Positions 36,946-45,932 of a stretch of DNA of 64,000 nucleotides are shown piece by piece. Numbering within the stretch: the stretch's first letter is position 1; each line of letters begins with the position of its first letter. The notes under the pieces were generated by a model. The model was not told the origin of the DNA, did not search any database, and saw only the letters and a program-made list of their open reading frames with translations. The stretch covers positions 496,001 through 560,000 of the forward strand of contig NZ_KI911560.1 of the NCBI RefSeq assembly GCF_000515275.1, in the 5' to 3' direction. The position numbers were made by a program, and so were the translations under genes. The DNA comes from Methylophilus sp. 5 (GTDB lineage Bacteria > Pseudomonadota > Gammaproteobacteria > Burkholderiales > Methylophilaceae).

Positions 36946-37914
36946 TTACTTTTTAAACGTCACTTGCTGCGCGATTTGCTCAACCGTTTGCGCAGGCACC
37001 TCACCAACAACAACCAACTGATAGCCATTTAATACATGCGCGTATACATTGGTCGACCCCATGGTTTTTTTACCTACGCGCGGCTGCATGCCTTTAACCA
37101 TAGGCTCAACAAACAGCGACACCGAGGCAAGGCCATCGGAAAAAATCAATTGCTGTACTGGCGCGGTGCGACCGGGCACTTTTAACTGAATTTGATCAAC
37201 TTTTTTGTACCCCGCTGGCAGATTCGCCACCACCAGATTATCAACCGTATGCGTCAAATCCGTGGTGTCATCCATGACATAAGGCTTAGTCGCATCAATT
37301 TTGGGCTGAAACCAGTCCAGGTCTTTGGTGTGCAACATGGCCACCTGATTAAAACCAATCTGCTCCAGCGTGTGGCCTTCCATATCCAGCATGCTCATTT
37401 TGAGCAACAAGCCATATTCAGCATCAGACCAGATACGATACTGATAACGCAGATTGTCATTCGGAATCATGTCAATGACCTGCGCCAGCCGTCCGGCAAT
37501 GCGTTCTTGGCCGACAAACTTCAGTTTGTAGTTTTGCTTGAGCGGATATAACTGCGTCGGCAGCATGGCCGGAAACAGATTCTGGCCGCGCCGCTTTTCA
37601 ATCACTACTTTGTCATTTTTGGCATTGAAGATGACGATGTCATCACCCTCGCTAAACACTTCGCGCGGCCTGCCATCGAGCACCACATTGCGGGTAAACT
37701 CACGCCCGCCTTCGTAGATATGGGTAATTTGGACTGAGCGGATCATCGCGCCGTTGTGATAAACAAACAGGCCTTGGTAATTTAGCTCGCGCGCGGCAGA
37801 AGCGGTTTTTTGCATGGTTGCCCAAAGATCCTCTTCGGCAACCGCAGCTTGGCTGACGGCAGCCAAAAACAGAACAGGCAGTAAAGCCCGGCGGAAATCA
37901 TACTTAGGTGACAT
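36946..37914 (-). CDS. rseB: MucB/RseB sigma-E regulatory protein
   Basis: 322 residues with a signal peptide ending SQAAVA. LNYQGLFVYHNGAMIRSVQITH near residue 45 is the MucB/RseB lipid-sensing domain, and the C-terminal domain ends with VNVYAHVLNGYQLVVVGEVP-like sequence. It binds the periplasmic part of RseA and shields it from proteolysis until envelope stress. Located 18 bp after rseA in the conserved order. The gap to degP (about 200 bp) could hold another promoter. Confidence 0.94.
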   Translation of the reverse strand: MSPKYDFRRALLPVLFLAAVSQAAVAEEDLWATMQKTASAARELNYQGLFVYHNGAMIRSVQITHIYEGGREFTRNVVLDGRPREVFSEGDDIVIFNAKNDKVVIEKRRGQNLFPAMLPTQLYPLKQNYKLKFVGQERIAGRLAQVIDMIPNDNLRYQYRIWSDAEYGLLLKMSMLDMEGHTLEQIGFNQVAMLHTKDLDWFQPKIDATKPYVMDDTTDLTHTVDNLVVANLPAGYKKVDQIQLKVPGRTAPVQQLIFSDGLASVSLFVEPMVKGMQPRVGKKTMGSTNVYAHVLNGYQLVVVGEVPAQTVEQIAQQVTFKK

Positions 37915-37932
37915 ACGGTGACGACAGTAAAC

Positions 37933-38397
37933 TTATTCGCCAGCGTTATAGGCAACACTGTGCATATAATAAGTTGCACTATTGGGCGCATAGTTGTGGT
38001 GCGCAACAACATACTCATCGGTATCATTGTCGGCAATTTGCATGGTTGTCGCCACTTGTGGCTGATTCAAGACAAACATCCCGACAAACAAGGCGGCAGC
38101 CACTGAAGCTGCAATGGACCAACTGTATTTACTCAAACGCGGACGGATATGGGTTACTTTTTCTGCAGCCGCCATCGCTTGCGGCGCCAGCATGGTTGGC
38201 TCGTCATCAAGCTGCGCCATAATGCGGCTGGTCATCTCAGACTCAACCCAACAATCGTCACGAATCACATCGCGAATCACATGATAGTCACGCCAGGCCT
38301 GGGCAACTTCACCCGTAGATTTGGCCGCGAGAAAAATATGTTCGCAGCGTTCAACATCGACCTCACCGTCGACTAAGGCAGATAATTGCTGCTTCAT
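37933..38397 (-). CDS. rseA: Anti-sigma-E factor RseA/MucA
   Basis: 154 residues. The N-terminal cytoplasmic domain MKQQLSALVDGEVDVERCE...AWRDYHVIRDVIR binds the sigma factor. One membrane segment (about residues 93-111) follows, then a short periplasmic part. It holds RpoE at the inner membrane until cleaved. It lies 99 bp after rpoE and 18 bp before rseB. Confidence 0.94.
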   Translation of the reverse strand: MKQQLSALVDGEVDVERCEHIFLAAKSTGEVAQAWRDYHVIRDVIRDDCWVESEMTSRIMAQLDDEPTMLAPQAMAAAEKVTHIRPRLSKYSWSIAASVAAALFVGMFVLNQPQVATTMQIADNDTDEYVVAHHNYAPNSATYYMHSVAYNAGE

Positions 38398-38496
38398 AAT
38401 AACCCCAAATCAATCAATGTTTTTATGTTAGCATTTAACAAAATATTTGTCATAACACCACACACCCACAACTGTTTTATAACAGATATCGCGCGA

Positions 38497-39126
38497 TTAC
38501 CAGCGTTTATGCTGAGGCGTATCCAACAATGGCCTCAACTTGGTAGCAATCGTTTCGCGCGCCCGAAAAATACGTGAACGTACGGTACCAATAGGACACT
38601 GCATCACGTTTGCAATGTCTTCATAACTCAAGCCTTCTAACTCACGCAAAGTAATTGCGGTACGTAACTCTTCTGGCAATGCGGCAATCGCATCGTTCAC
38701 CGTTTGTGCAATTTCTTTTGTCATCAGAGAGGTTTCAGGCGTCTCCATGGTGCGCATGTCAGTGCCTTCATCGAAGTTTTCTACATCTTCGATTTCCACA
38801 TCCTGCATCACCTGTGGTTTGCGCCCCAGAGACACCAGGTAATTTTTGGCCGTGTTGATGCCAATGCGGTACAACCAGGTGTAAAACGCGCTATCACCAC
38901 GAAAGCTATGCAAAGCACGGTAAGCCTTGATAAAAGACTCCTGCACCACATCTTCTACCTCAGCCTGGTCGCGAATCATGCGTGACAACAGCCGCCCAAG
39001 CTTACGGTGGTATTTTTCCACCAACAGTCCAAAGGCGCGTTTATCGCCTTGCTGAGCACGCTCAACCAGCATCTGGTCGAACTCTTTATTCTCTTGCTGT
39101 TTGGCGTTCGCCGCCTGAACAGTCAT
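38497..39126 (-). CDS. rpoE: RNA polymerase sigma-E factor
   Basis: 209 residues from the ATG at 39126, giving EFDQMLVERAQQGDKRAFGLLVEKYHRKL, the family N-terminus. Region 2 has DVVQESFIKAYRALHSFRGDSAFYTWLYRIGINTAKN and region 4 has LPEELRTAITLRELEGLSYEDIANVMQCPIGTVRSRIFRARE. It directs the envelope-stress response. Upstream in-frame starts up to 39273 would add 49 residues without family similarity; GGGAG 10 bp before 39126 supports the shorter form. A sigma-E-like promoter lies at 39290-39317. Confidence 0.95.
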   Translation of the reverse strand: MTVQAANAKQQENKEFDQMLVERAQQGDKRAFGLLVEKYHRKLGRLLSRMIRDQAEVEDVVQESFIKAYRALHSFRGDSAFYTWLYRIGINTAKNYLVSLGRKPQVMQDVEIEDVENFDEGTDMRTMETPETSLMTKEIAQTVNDAIAALPEELRTAITLRELEGLSYEDIANVMQCPIGTVRSRIFRARETIATKLRPLLDTPQHKRW

Positions 39127-39289
39127 ATCGCGATGACTCCCTTGGGTAATTTTATGATTGGGAGTAGTATACGCTTTTGTGTTATTTTCGACGAACCCGG
39201 TGCGCGTTAACGCCTCTAAATTTGCTGTGTGTAACATCGCCTCATCCCTTATTTTTGCCTGCCACTGCAACACGCAATACAGACAATTA

Positions 39290-39317
39290 TGTGACCCTGC
39301 ATTACCTTCAAAGTTCC
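39290..39317 (-). promoter_or_regulatory. Sigma-E-type autoregulatory promoter of rpoE
   Basis: Minus strand GGAACTT (39311-39317), 16-bp spacer, TCACA (39290-39294). The -35 is a perfect RpoE box; the -10 differs from TCTGA/TCAAA by one or two bases. It would give a leader of about 155 nt before the chosen rpoE start and lies just outside the nadB start on the other strand. Confidence 0.65.
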
Positions 39318-39334
39318 ATTGATCTCAAAACAAT

Positions 39335-40945
39335 ATGAATAAAGTGTTTGATGTCCTGATTATTGGCAGCGGGCTGGCGGGTCAATCGCTGGCGTTACGA
39401 CTAGCCGATCAACACCGGGTATGCATTTTAAGTAAGCGCGAACTCACCTTAAGCGCCAGCAACTGGGCGCAAGGCGGCATTGCCGCGGTACACAACAGCG
39501 AAGACTCCATCGAAGCACACATTAAAGATACGCTGGACGCAGGCGCAGGCCTGTGTGACAGCGAAGTGACACGCATGGTGGTGACTAATGGTCGCGCCAG
39601 CATTGAGTGGTTATTGCAGCAAGGCGTGAATTTTACCCGCGAAGCCGACGATGACCGCCTGCACCTGACCCGCGAAGGCGGCCATAGCCACAGACGCGTG
39701 GTGCATGTGGCCGACGCCACCGGCCAAGCTGTGCAAACCACCCTCACCGATCGCGTGCGTGAGCATCCAAACATCACTATTCTTGAACACCATATTGCGG
39801 TCGACCTGATCACCACACACAAACTGTTCAAGCAAACCGCCAGCGACGGCCCCAACCGCTGCCTGGGCGCGTATGTACTTAACAATCAGACCGGCAAAGT
39901 GATCACACTGTCTGCGCAATACACGGTGACCGCCACCGGTGGCGCAGGCAAAGTTTACTTATATACAACTAACCCCGACATCAGCACTGGTGACGGCATC
40001 GCCATGGCCTGGCGGGCAGGTTGCCGTGTGGCGAATATGGAATTCGTGCAGTTTCACCCGACCTGCCTGTACCATCCACATGCCAAGTCGTTTTTAATCT
40101 CAGAAGTATTGCGTGGCGAAGGCGGCTTGCTGTTACTGCCAGACGGCACCCGCTTTATGCCCTGGCACCACGAACGCGCCGAACTGGCACCGCGCGATGT
40201 CGTGGCACGCGCCATTGACTTTGAAATGAAAAAACGCGGCCTGGATTGCGTTTACCTCGATATCAGCCATAAACCACTCGAGTTTATTCAATCCCACTTT
40301 CCCAACATTTATCAGCGCTGCCTGCAACTGGGTATTGATATCTCCAAGCAAGCGATTCCGGTAGTGCCTGCCGCACATTACACTTGCGGCGGCGTCATGA
40401 CCGACATGCATGGTCGCACCGATATTGATTGCCTATATGCGATTGGCGAAACCGCCTGCACCGGGCTGCATGGCGCTAACCGGCTGGCCAGCAACTCTCT
40501 GCTTGAATGTCTGGCCTTTAGCCAAAGCTGCGCGCTGGACATAGAAGCGCAAGGCTTGCAGCCAACCATTTCACTACCCGATTGGGATGAAAGCCGCGTC
40601 ACGGATGCCGACGAAGAGGTCCTGATCACCCACACCTGGGATGAGTTGCGCCGCTTTATGTGGAACTATGTTGGCATTGTGCGCACCACCAAGCGCCTGA
40701 GCCGCGCCCTGCACCGTATCCATATGCTCAGAAACGAAGTAGGTGAGTTTTACAGCAACTTTAAAGTCAGCCACGATTTGATTGAACTACGTAACCTGCT
40801 GCAAGTGGCAGAGCTGATTGTGCGTTGTGCGATTGAGCGCCATGAAAGCCGCGGCCTGCACTTTAGCAAAGATTACCCTGACTTGCTGCCAGAGGCGATT
40901 CCTAGCGTATTGGCGCCAGACAACTACACCAGCTTGCTGGATTAG
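39335..40945 (+). CDS. nadB: L-aspartate oxidase
   Basis: 536 residues. FAD-binding N-terminus [19 protein letters not shown], then [13 protein letters not shown] near residue 45, and [25 protein letters not shown] near 350. It oxidises aspartate to iminoaspartate for NAD synthesis. Divergent from rpoE, the standard proteobacterial arrangement, and followed 6 bp later by a secreted nuclease gene. A short loop with [10 protein letters not shown] near residue 170 is within family variation. Confidence 0.97.
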   Translation: MNKVFDVLIIGSGLAGQSLALRLADQHRVCILSKRELTLSASNWAQGGIAAVHNSEDSIEAHIKDTLDAGAGLCDSEVTRMVVTNGRASIEWLLQQGVNFTREADDDRLHLTREGGHSHRRVVHVADATGQAVQTTLTDRVREHPNITILEHHIAVDLITTHKLFKQTASDGPNRCLGAYVLNNQTGKVITLSAQYTVTATGGAGKVYLYTTNPDISTGDGIAMAWRAGCRVANMEFVQFHPTCLYHPHAKSFLISEVLRGEGGLLLLPDGTRFMPWHHERAELAPRDVVARAIDFEMKKRGLDCVYLDISHKPLEFIQSHFPNIYQRCLQLGIDISKQAIPVVPAAHYTCGGVMTDMHGRTDIDCLYAIGETACTGLHGANRLASNSLLECLAFSQSCALDIEAQGLQPTISLPDWDESRVTDADEEVLITHTWDELRRFMWNYVGIVRTTKRLSRALHRIHMLRNEVGEFYSNFKVSHDLIELRNLLQVAELIVRCAIERHESRGLHFSKDYPDLLPEAIPSVLAPDNYTSLLD

Positions 40946-40951
40946 TGTGGC

Positions 40952-41431
40952 ATGATAAAAGTCTGGCTACCGGCCGGCATGCTGCTGCTAGCAAGCGTTT
41001 ATGCCCATGCAGCGCCCGCGCTGGTCAACGTCATTGATGGTGACACAGTTATTATTCGTGACAACAACCTCACCTACCACTTACGCCTGCTGGATATAGA
41101 CGCCCCCGAGCGGCAACAGGCCTTCGGCATCCAGTCCAGGCGCAGCCTGAAACAACTCTGCGAACACACCAGCATCAGCGTCCACCTGCAAGGCCGTGAC
41201 CTTTACGGCAGAACACTGGGCCATTTGTATTGCAACAACACTGACGCAAGCCAATCACAAATTGCGCTGGGCATGGCCTGGTTTAACGCACGCTATTCAA
41301 AACGTTTGGAGCTGGATGCACTACAACGCCAGGCACAACAACAAAGATTGGGCTTGTGGCAAGACGCCGATCCGATGCCACCCTGGCAGTGGCGCAAGCA
41401 ATACGGACAATATTATCGTCGGCAACGATGA
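40952..41431 (+). CDS. Secreted thermonuclease-like (SNase) protein
   Basis: 159 residues. A signal peptide ends SVYAHAA, followed by the SNase fold: LVNVIDGDTVIIR, HLRLLDIDAPERQQAFG (catalytic Arg and Glu neighbourhood) and GRDLYGRTLGHLYC. It likely cuts DNA or RNA in the periplasm or outside. It follows nadB by 6 bp and is probably co-transcribed. Two cysteines (QLCEHT and LYCNN) could form a disulfide. Confidence 0.88.
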   Translation: MIKVWLPAGMLLLASVYAHAAPALVNVIDGDTVIIRDNNLTYHLRLLDIDAPERQQAFGIQSRRSLKQLCEHTSISVHLQGRDLYGRTLGHLYCNNTDASQSQIALGMAWFNARYSKRLELDALQRQAQQQRLGLWQDADPMPPWQWRKQYGQYYRRQR

Positions 41432-41490
41432 CACATGCCGACAATATCCTTTAGAATACTGTTTTATCAAAGAACTTTAGGACTTTAGAC

Positions 41491-41970
41491 ATGCAAGTAG
41501 CGATGAACACCGTGGTCACCATGACCTATAAACTGCAAAATAGCGATGGCGACACCCTGGAAGAAAGTCAGGAACCGGTTGCTTATCTGCATGGCGGTTA
41601 TGACAATATTTTTCCTAAAGTGGAAGAAGCCATGCATGGTAAAAATGTAGGCGATAAGGTAGAAGTGAGCCTGGAACCGGAAGATGCCTTTGGTGACTAC
41701 GATGACGCACTGGTACAAATTGAGCCAGCGAGCGCGTTTCCAAGCGAAGACCTAAAAGTCGGCATGCAGTTTGAAGGTGAAGACGAAACCGGCGACGTGA
41801 TTTTGTACACCGTTACCGACATTGCAGATGGCAAAGTCGTGGTTGATGGCAACCATCCTTGGGCCGGCCAACGCTTGCTGTTTACTGCCACGATTGCCAG
41901 CGTACGTTCAGCTAACCAGGAAGAAATTTCTCACCAGCACGTACATGGTGCCGGTGGTCATCACCACTAA
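41491..41970 (+). CDS. slyD: FKBP-type peptidyl-prolyl isomerase SlyD
   Basis: 159 residues. The FKBP core (MTYKLQNSDGDTLEESQEPVAYLHG...) is interrupted by the insert-in-flap chaperone domain (residues about 65-130). The C-terminus is His-rich (HQHVHGAGGHHH), fitting metal binding, though shorter than in E. coli. It helps folding and nickel handling in the cytoplasm. AGGA precedes the ATG. Convergent with modC. Confidence 0.93.
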   Translation: MQVAMNTVVTMTYKLQNSDGDTLEESQEPVAYLHGGYDNIFPKVEEAMHGKNVGDKVEVSLEPEDAFGDYDDALVQIEPASAFPSEDLKVGMQFEGEDETGDVILYTVTDIADGKVVVDGNHPWAGQRLLFTATIASVRSANQEEISHQHVHGAGGHHH

Positions 41971-41976
41971 GTAGCA

Positions 41977-42002
41977 AGCTGCTTACCTAATAAGCGGCTT
42001 TA
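41977..42002. terminator. Bidirectional terminator between slyD and modC
   Basis: AGCTGCTTA-CCTAA-TAAGCGGCT stem with one wobble pair, followed by TTTAATTT on the plus strand. It touches the modC stop codon. Confidence 0.7.
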
Positions 42003-42653
42003 ATTTGGCTGGCGCAGTTGTCCTTGCGCCAGCGTCAACACCTCATCGGCAACCTCTGCCACCTCATCCGCCACATGGCTGACGTAAAGCGTTGGTAAAC
42101 CAAACGTTGCAATCACCCGCTTGATATAAGGCAGTACTTGCTGCTTGAGTTGATCATCCAGGCCACTCAATGGCTCATCCATGAGTAGTACAGCTGGCTG
42201 GCGCAATAAAGCACGCCCTATCGCTACCCGCTGCTTTTCGCCACCAGACAACTGGCCAGGCTTGCGCTTGAGCAAGGGCTCGATGGCAAGCACATCCAAC
42301 ACTTCTGGCAAGACTATCCGTGCGATGTCTGAGGGCATGCCATAACGCAAATTTTGCTCTACGCTCATATGCGGGAACAAGCGGCCATCCTGAAACACCA
42401 AGCCGACCGGGCGTTGCCATGGCGGCAATTGAATCGCCTGTTTATGATCAAACCAGGTGTGATTACCGCTACGGATCACACCTGAAGACGGCACCAATAA
42501 CCCGGCAATACTATGCAACAAGGTTGTTTTTCCAGAACCCGAAGCCCCCATGATGCCCAGGCAACGCCCGGCAGGTAAATTAAAGCATGCATGCAAATCA
42601 AACGGACTGCTTGCCGCATAAGGCTGATGAATCTGAATATCGACCCTAAACAT
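42000..42653 (-). CDS. modC: Molybdate ABC transporter ATP-binding protein
   Basis: 217 residues. Walker A GASGSGKTT near residue 36, signature LSGGEKQRVAIGRALL near 130, Walker B AVLLMDEPLSGLD near 150 and the switch His in LYVSHVADE. The chain ends soon after, so the C-terminal molbindin (TOBE) domain of E. coli ModC is missing, as in short ModC forms. ATG overlaps the modB stop (TGATG). Confidence 0.9.
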   Translation of the reverse strand: MFRVDIQIHQPYAASSPFDLHACFNLPAGRCLGIMGASGSGKTTLLHSIAGLLVPSSGVIRSGNHTWFDHKQAIQLPPWQRPVGLVFQDGRLFPHMSVEQNLRYGMPSDIARIVLPEVLDVLAIEPLLKRKPGQLSGGEKQRVAIGRALLRQPAVLLMDEPLSGLDDQLKQQVLPYIKRVIATFGLPTLYVSHVADEVAEVADEVLTLAQGQLRQPN

Positions 42654-43342
42654 CAGCGCTGACTCCTGAGCAGGCGGCGCTCCAGCCACTGGCTGGCCAG
42701 CAAGGCAATCACAGAGACCAGCACACTCAATACCACCAGGCGTAAGGCGGCGGCATCGCCTTCGGGCGATTGGGTCAGGCTGTAAATTGCCAATGGCAAG
42801 GTGCGCGTTTCACCTTCCAGGTTGCCAGCAAAAGTAATGGTGGCGCCGAACTCACCCAGACTGCGGCTAAATGCCAGAATACCGCCAGTGAGCACACCGT
42901 GATAAGAAAGCGGCAGCGTAATTGAAAAGAATGTCTTGATGGGTGTGGCGCCCAAGGTCTGTGCTGCTTGTTCCAATAAAGGGTCGACCTGCATCAGCGC
43001 CTGGCGAATCGCACGCACCATGAGCGGGAACGCCATCACCGCAGAAGCAATCACTGCGCCCCACCAGTGAAAAGTCAGCTGAATATGAAACTGCTCATAC
43101 AACCAGCCACCGATCCAACCGCGCCGTCCCAGCAACACCAGCAACATATAGCCTAGCACCACTGGCGGTAATACCATGGGCAGATGCACCAGCGCATCCA
43201 CCAGCGCATGCCCCCAAAATTGCTTTCTGGCCAGCAACCAAGCCGTGCCTATGGAGGGCAACACTAACACCAGCACACAACAGGCCGCCACCTTCAGCGA
43301 CAGCAGCACAATCGCAAGTTCGGCCGGAGACAAAGTCCACAT
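42653..43342 (-). CDS. modB: Molybdate ABC transporter permease
   Basis: 229 residues with about five membrane segments. The EAA loop region reads LEQAAQTLGATPIKTFFSITLPLS and SRSLGEFGATITFAGN near residue 160 is typical of ModB. It forms the channel for molybdate across the inner membrane. ATG at 43342; a GTG one codon earlier is also possible. It lies 18 bp after modA. Confidence 0.93.
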   Translation of the reverse strand: MWTLSPAELAIVLLSLKVAACCVLVLVLPSIGTAWLLARKQFWGHALVDALVHLPMVLPPVVLGYMLLVLLGRRGWIGGWLYEQFHIQLTFHWWGAVIASAVMAFPLMVRAIRQALMQVDPLLEQAAQTLGATPIKTFFSITLPLSYHGVLTGGILAFSRSLGEFGATITFAGNLEGETRTLPLAIYSLTQSPEGDAAALRLVVLSVLVSVIALLASQWLERRLLRSQR

Positions 43343-43360
43343 CACAATACAACAGGTCAG

Positions 43361-44116
43361 TTAGTCGTTAAACAATGGCTTAAAGCCATAGGATAGCAGC
43401 AGTTTCTTCGCTTCTGCAGACTGCAGGTAACGGTAAAATGCAGCCGTTTCGCTCACCGCCTGCGGCAACAAGGCCATCGGGTAAACAATCGGCACATGGC
43501 TGCTTTCGGCAAACTCGCCAGCCACTTTGACCTTGCTGGACGATTGCGCATCGCTGGCATAGACAATACCAACGTCACACTCGTCGCGCTCGACCAGGCT
43601 TAAGGTCGCCCGCACATCCTGCGTGCTGACCAGTCTGGTTTTGAGTTTGTCCCACCACCCGAGGCTAGTCAGCGACTGTTTGGCATAAATCCCTACCGGC
43701 ACCGACAAGGTATCGCCCGTGCACCAATAGCCAGGTGCTTGCTGGCCAATATCAGTCGCGGCTTCGGCCTTGATATTGAGCGGCTTGCTTTGCGGGGTAA
43801 TCATCACCAACCGGTTGCCCAGCCACGGCTTGATCGTCGCAACTTGCACCAACTGCTTGTCTTTCAGATATTGCATCCATTTTTCATCAGCCGAAATAAA
43901 CAGGTCGCCCGGCGCGCCTTGCTCTAATTGTTTGGCCAGTGTGCCAGAACCGCCATACACCGGCACGACCTGCACGCCGGTTTGCTGGTCGTATTGCTTG
44001 ACCAGCACATTCATGACATCGGTCAAACTAGCCGCTGCAAATACCTTGATTTTCTTGTCTTCTGCTTGCGCCAATACGCTGATCAGGCACAAAGCCAGGC
44101 AAAGCCACTTTTTCAT
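43361..44116 (-). CDS. modA: Molybdate-binding periplasmic protein
   Basis: 251 residues with a signal peptide ending VLAQA. The mature start KIKVFAAASLTDVMNVLVKQY and PVYGGSGTLAKQLEQGAPGDLFISA contain the oxyanion-contacting serines. It captures molybdate (or tungstate) for ModBC. ATG at 44116 is preferred over an upstream extension that precedes the signal peptide. A ModE operator lies 44 bp upstream. Confidence 0.94.
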   Translation of the reverse strand: MKKWLCLALCLISVLAQAEDKKIKVFAAASLTDVMNVLVKQYDQQTGVQVVPVYGGSGTLAKQLEQGAPGDLFISADEKWMQYLKDKQLVQVATIKPWLGNRLVMITPQSKPLNIKAEAATDIGQQAPGYWCTGDTLSVPVGIYAKQSLTSLGWWDKLKTRLVSTQDVRATLSLVERDECDVGIVYASDAQSSSKVKVAGEFAESSHVPIVYPMALLPQAVSETAAFYRYLQSAEAKKLLLSYGFKPLFND

Positions 44117-44159
44117 TGCGGTCATCCAGTAAAAGATTGAATACATGCGATGCTACCAT

Positions 44160-44183
44160 CGTTATATTCAAACACACATTACG
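44160..44183 (-). promoter_or_regulatory. ModE operator upstream of modA
   Basis: CGTTATATT, a 7-bp spacer, then ACATTACG. From memory the E. coli modA operator has the same two arms at the same spacing with one base different (ACATAACG). The palindrome extends outwards as ATCG...CGAT (44158-44185). It lies between modE and modA, ready to repress modABC when molybdate is plentiful. Confidence 0.88.
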
Positions 44184-44196
44184 ATAGTGAAAAAAA

Positions 44197-44544
44197 TTAT
44201 ATTTTTTTCAAATGCTGGTGAATTAAATGCAGTTCATCCGCCGCGGCTTGCGCCGTTTTTTGCAAAATCTGCTGATAGGCCAGCATCAGTGCCTGGCCAA
44301 ACTCGGTCACTTGCGCACCGCCGCCATGAGAGCCGCCAGTGGTACTCACCACCACCGCCTGGTCAAAACTACGATTCATCATGTCTACCAGCTCCCAGGC
44401 ACGACGATACGACATGCGCATCTGTTTGGCCGCTGCCGAAATCGAGCCATGCTGCTCAATATTTTGCAACAGCTCAATCTTGCCTGGCCCGAGTGCGGTA
44501 TTGCCTTGGTGGCTGATTCTGATTTTAAGTAATGAGGCTTGCAT
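44197..44544 (-). CDS. modE: ModE-type transcriptional regulator, DNA-binding domain only
   Basis: 115 residues. The winged helix is clear: LGPGKIELLQNIEQHGSISAAAKQMRMSYRRAWELVDMMNR, then the GGSHGGGAQVTEFGQALM wing. The two molybdate-binding TOBE domains of E. coli ModE are absent, so it must sense molybdate otherwise or act with another protein. ATG at 44544; a TTG two codons upstream has the better GGAG spacing (5 bp) and could be the true start. Same direction as modABC. Confidence 0.85.
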   Translation of the reverse strand: MQASLLKIRISHQGNTALGPGKIELLQNIEQHGSISAAAKQMRMSYRRAWELVDMMNRSFDQAVVVSTTGGSHGGGAQVTEFGQALMLAYQQILQKTAQAAADELHLIHQHLKKI

Positions 44545-44552
44545 GATCAATG

Positions 44553-45101
44553 TTACTCCAGCGGGATTTCTGTTTGCGCAAACGCTTCAAACGGTGGCAA
44601 CTCGGCTAACGAACGCAAATTCAAATCATCCAAAAAGTGTTTAGTCGTGGCATACAGTGACGGCCTGCCCGGCACTTCACGTTGCCCGACCACGTCTATC
44701 CAGTCACGCTCCTGCAATTGCCGAATCACGTTAGGATTCACCGCCACGCCGCGAATCTGCTCAATATCACCACGTGTCACCGGCTGCCGGTAAGCAATAA
44801 TCGCCAGCGTTTCCATCACTGCGCGCGAGTACTTTGGCTGCCGCTCAGGGTTTAAACGCGATAAATATTCACTGTATTCAACTTTGGCCTGAAAGCGGTA
44901 ACCGCTAGCCACTTGCACCAGGTCCAGTGTTTTTTCCACCCAGTCGGCTTTCAGTTCATCCAGCAGCATACGCAACGTCGCGCGCTCCATACGCCCGGCA
45001 AATAACTTAAGCAAGTCGTCAAGCGCCAGTGGCTGTGGCGATGTCAGCAACGCCGCCTCCAGAATGTGCTTCATCTCTTGAATACTGTCCGGCTCACGCA
45101 T
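44553..45101 (-). CDS. scpB: Segregation and condensation protein B
   Basis: 182 residues. Two winged-helix domains with the family run AVMETLAIIAYRQPVTRGDIEQIRG near residue 95 and RDWIDVVGQREVPGRPSLYATT near 131. It is the ScpB (kite) subunit of the SMC-ScpAB condensin. Start overlaps the scpA stop (TGATG). smc itself is not in the window. Confidence 0.95.
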   Translation of the reverse strand: MREPDSIQEMKHILEAALLTSPQPLALDDLLKLFAGRMERATLRMLLDELKADWVEKTLDLVQVASGYRFQAKVEYSEYLSRLNPERQPKYSRAVMETLAIIAYRQPVTRGDIEQIRGVAVNPNVIRQLQERDWIDVVGQREVPGRPSLYATTKHFLDDLNLRSLAELPPFEAFAQTEIPLE

Positions 45102-45895
45102 CAGCTGTCCTCACTCGAACTATTGGCCTGCACATAAATGACGCCAAAGGCTTGTTGTTGCGTGATACGAATCAAGCCTTCTTTGGCTAATTCCAGCATC
45201 GCCAGAAAGTTAACCACCAGCTTGGGCACGCCTTCTGCTTCAAGATCGAACAATTCATCAAAACGCAGCACTGGCGTGGCACTCAGCCTACGCAGCAACA
45301 AGCTCATATGCTCACGCACAGACAATTCGGCACGGCCCAGTTTATGGTGTTGGTTCAACTTGGCGCGTTTAAGCACATTACGCCAGGCCTCGACCAAGTC
45401 GTCCAGGCTTACCTCTGGTGGTTGCACCTGGCTAATCTGCTGATAATAAGCTGCCGCCACATCAATTTGCTCGCCCACTTTTGGCAACGCATCCAACCGC
45501 TGCGCCGCCAGTTTGATCGCTTCATACTCCATCAAACGCCTGACCAGCTCCGCACGCGGATCATCTTCCTCCTCAACCTCGGTAGGTTTGGGCAGCAGCA
45601 TGCGCGACTTGATTTCAATCAGCATGGCCGACATCAGCAAATACTCAGCAGCCAGCTCCAGGTTAACTGTTTTCATTTTGTCGACATAGGCCATGTACTG
45701 CACCGTGAGGTCAGCCATGGGAATATCCAGAATATCCAGATTGTGCTTGCGGATCAGGTACAACAATAAATCCAGCGGGCCCTCAAACGTCTCCAGATAG
45801 ACTTCCAACGCATCCGGTGGGATATACAAATCTTGCGGCAACGCCGACAGCGGCTCGCCTTTGATTTTAACCGGGCTGTTGGTTGTGAACTCCAT
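45101..45895 (-). CDS. scpA: Segregation and condensation protein A
   Basis: 264 residues. The kleisin N-terminus FEGPLDLLLYLIRKHNLDILDIPMADLTVQYMAYV is near residue 39, and the C-terminal winged helix near 210-260. It bridges SMC heads in chromosome condensation. Translationally coupled to scpB. The preceding ybeY is on the same strand, 37 bp away. Confidence 0.95.
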   Translation of the reverse strand: MEFTTNSPVKIKGEPLSALPQDLYIPPDALEVYLETFEGPLDLLLYLIRKHNLDILDIPMADLTVQYMAYVDKMKTVNLELAAEYLLMSAMLIEIKSRMLLPKPTEVEEEDDPRAELVRRLMEYEAIKLAAQRLDALPKVGEQIDVAAAYYQQISQVQPPEVSLDDLVEAWRNVLKRAKLNQHHKLGRAELSVREHMSLLLRRLSATPVLRFDELFDLEAEGVPKLVVNFLAMLELAKEGLIRITQQQAFGVIYVQANSSSEDS

Positions 45896-45932
45896 GCAAT
45901 GATTGTAGCGATTTGCCGCCCGGGGTTAAAGG

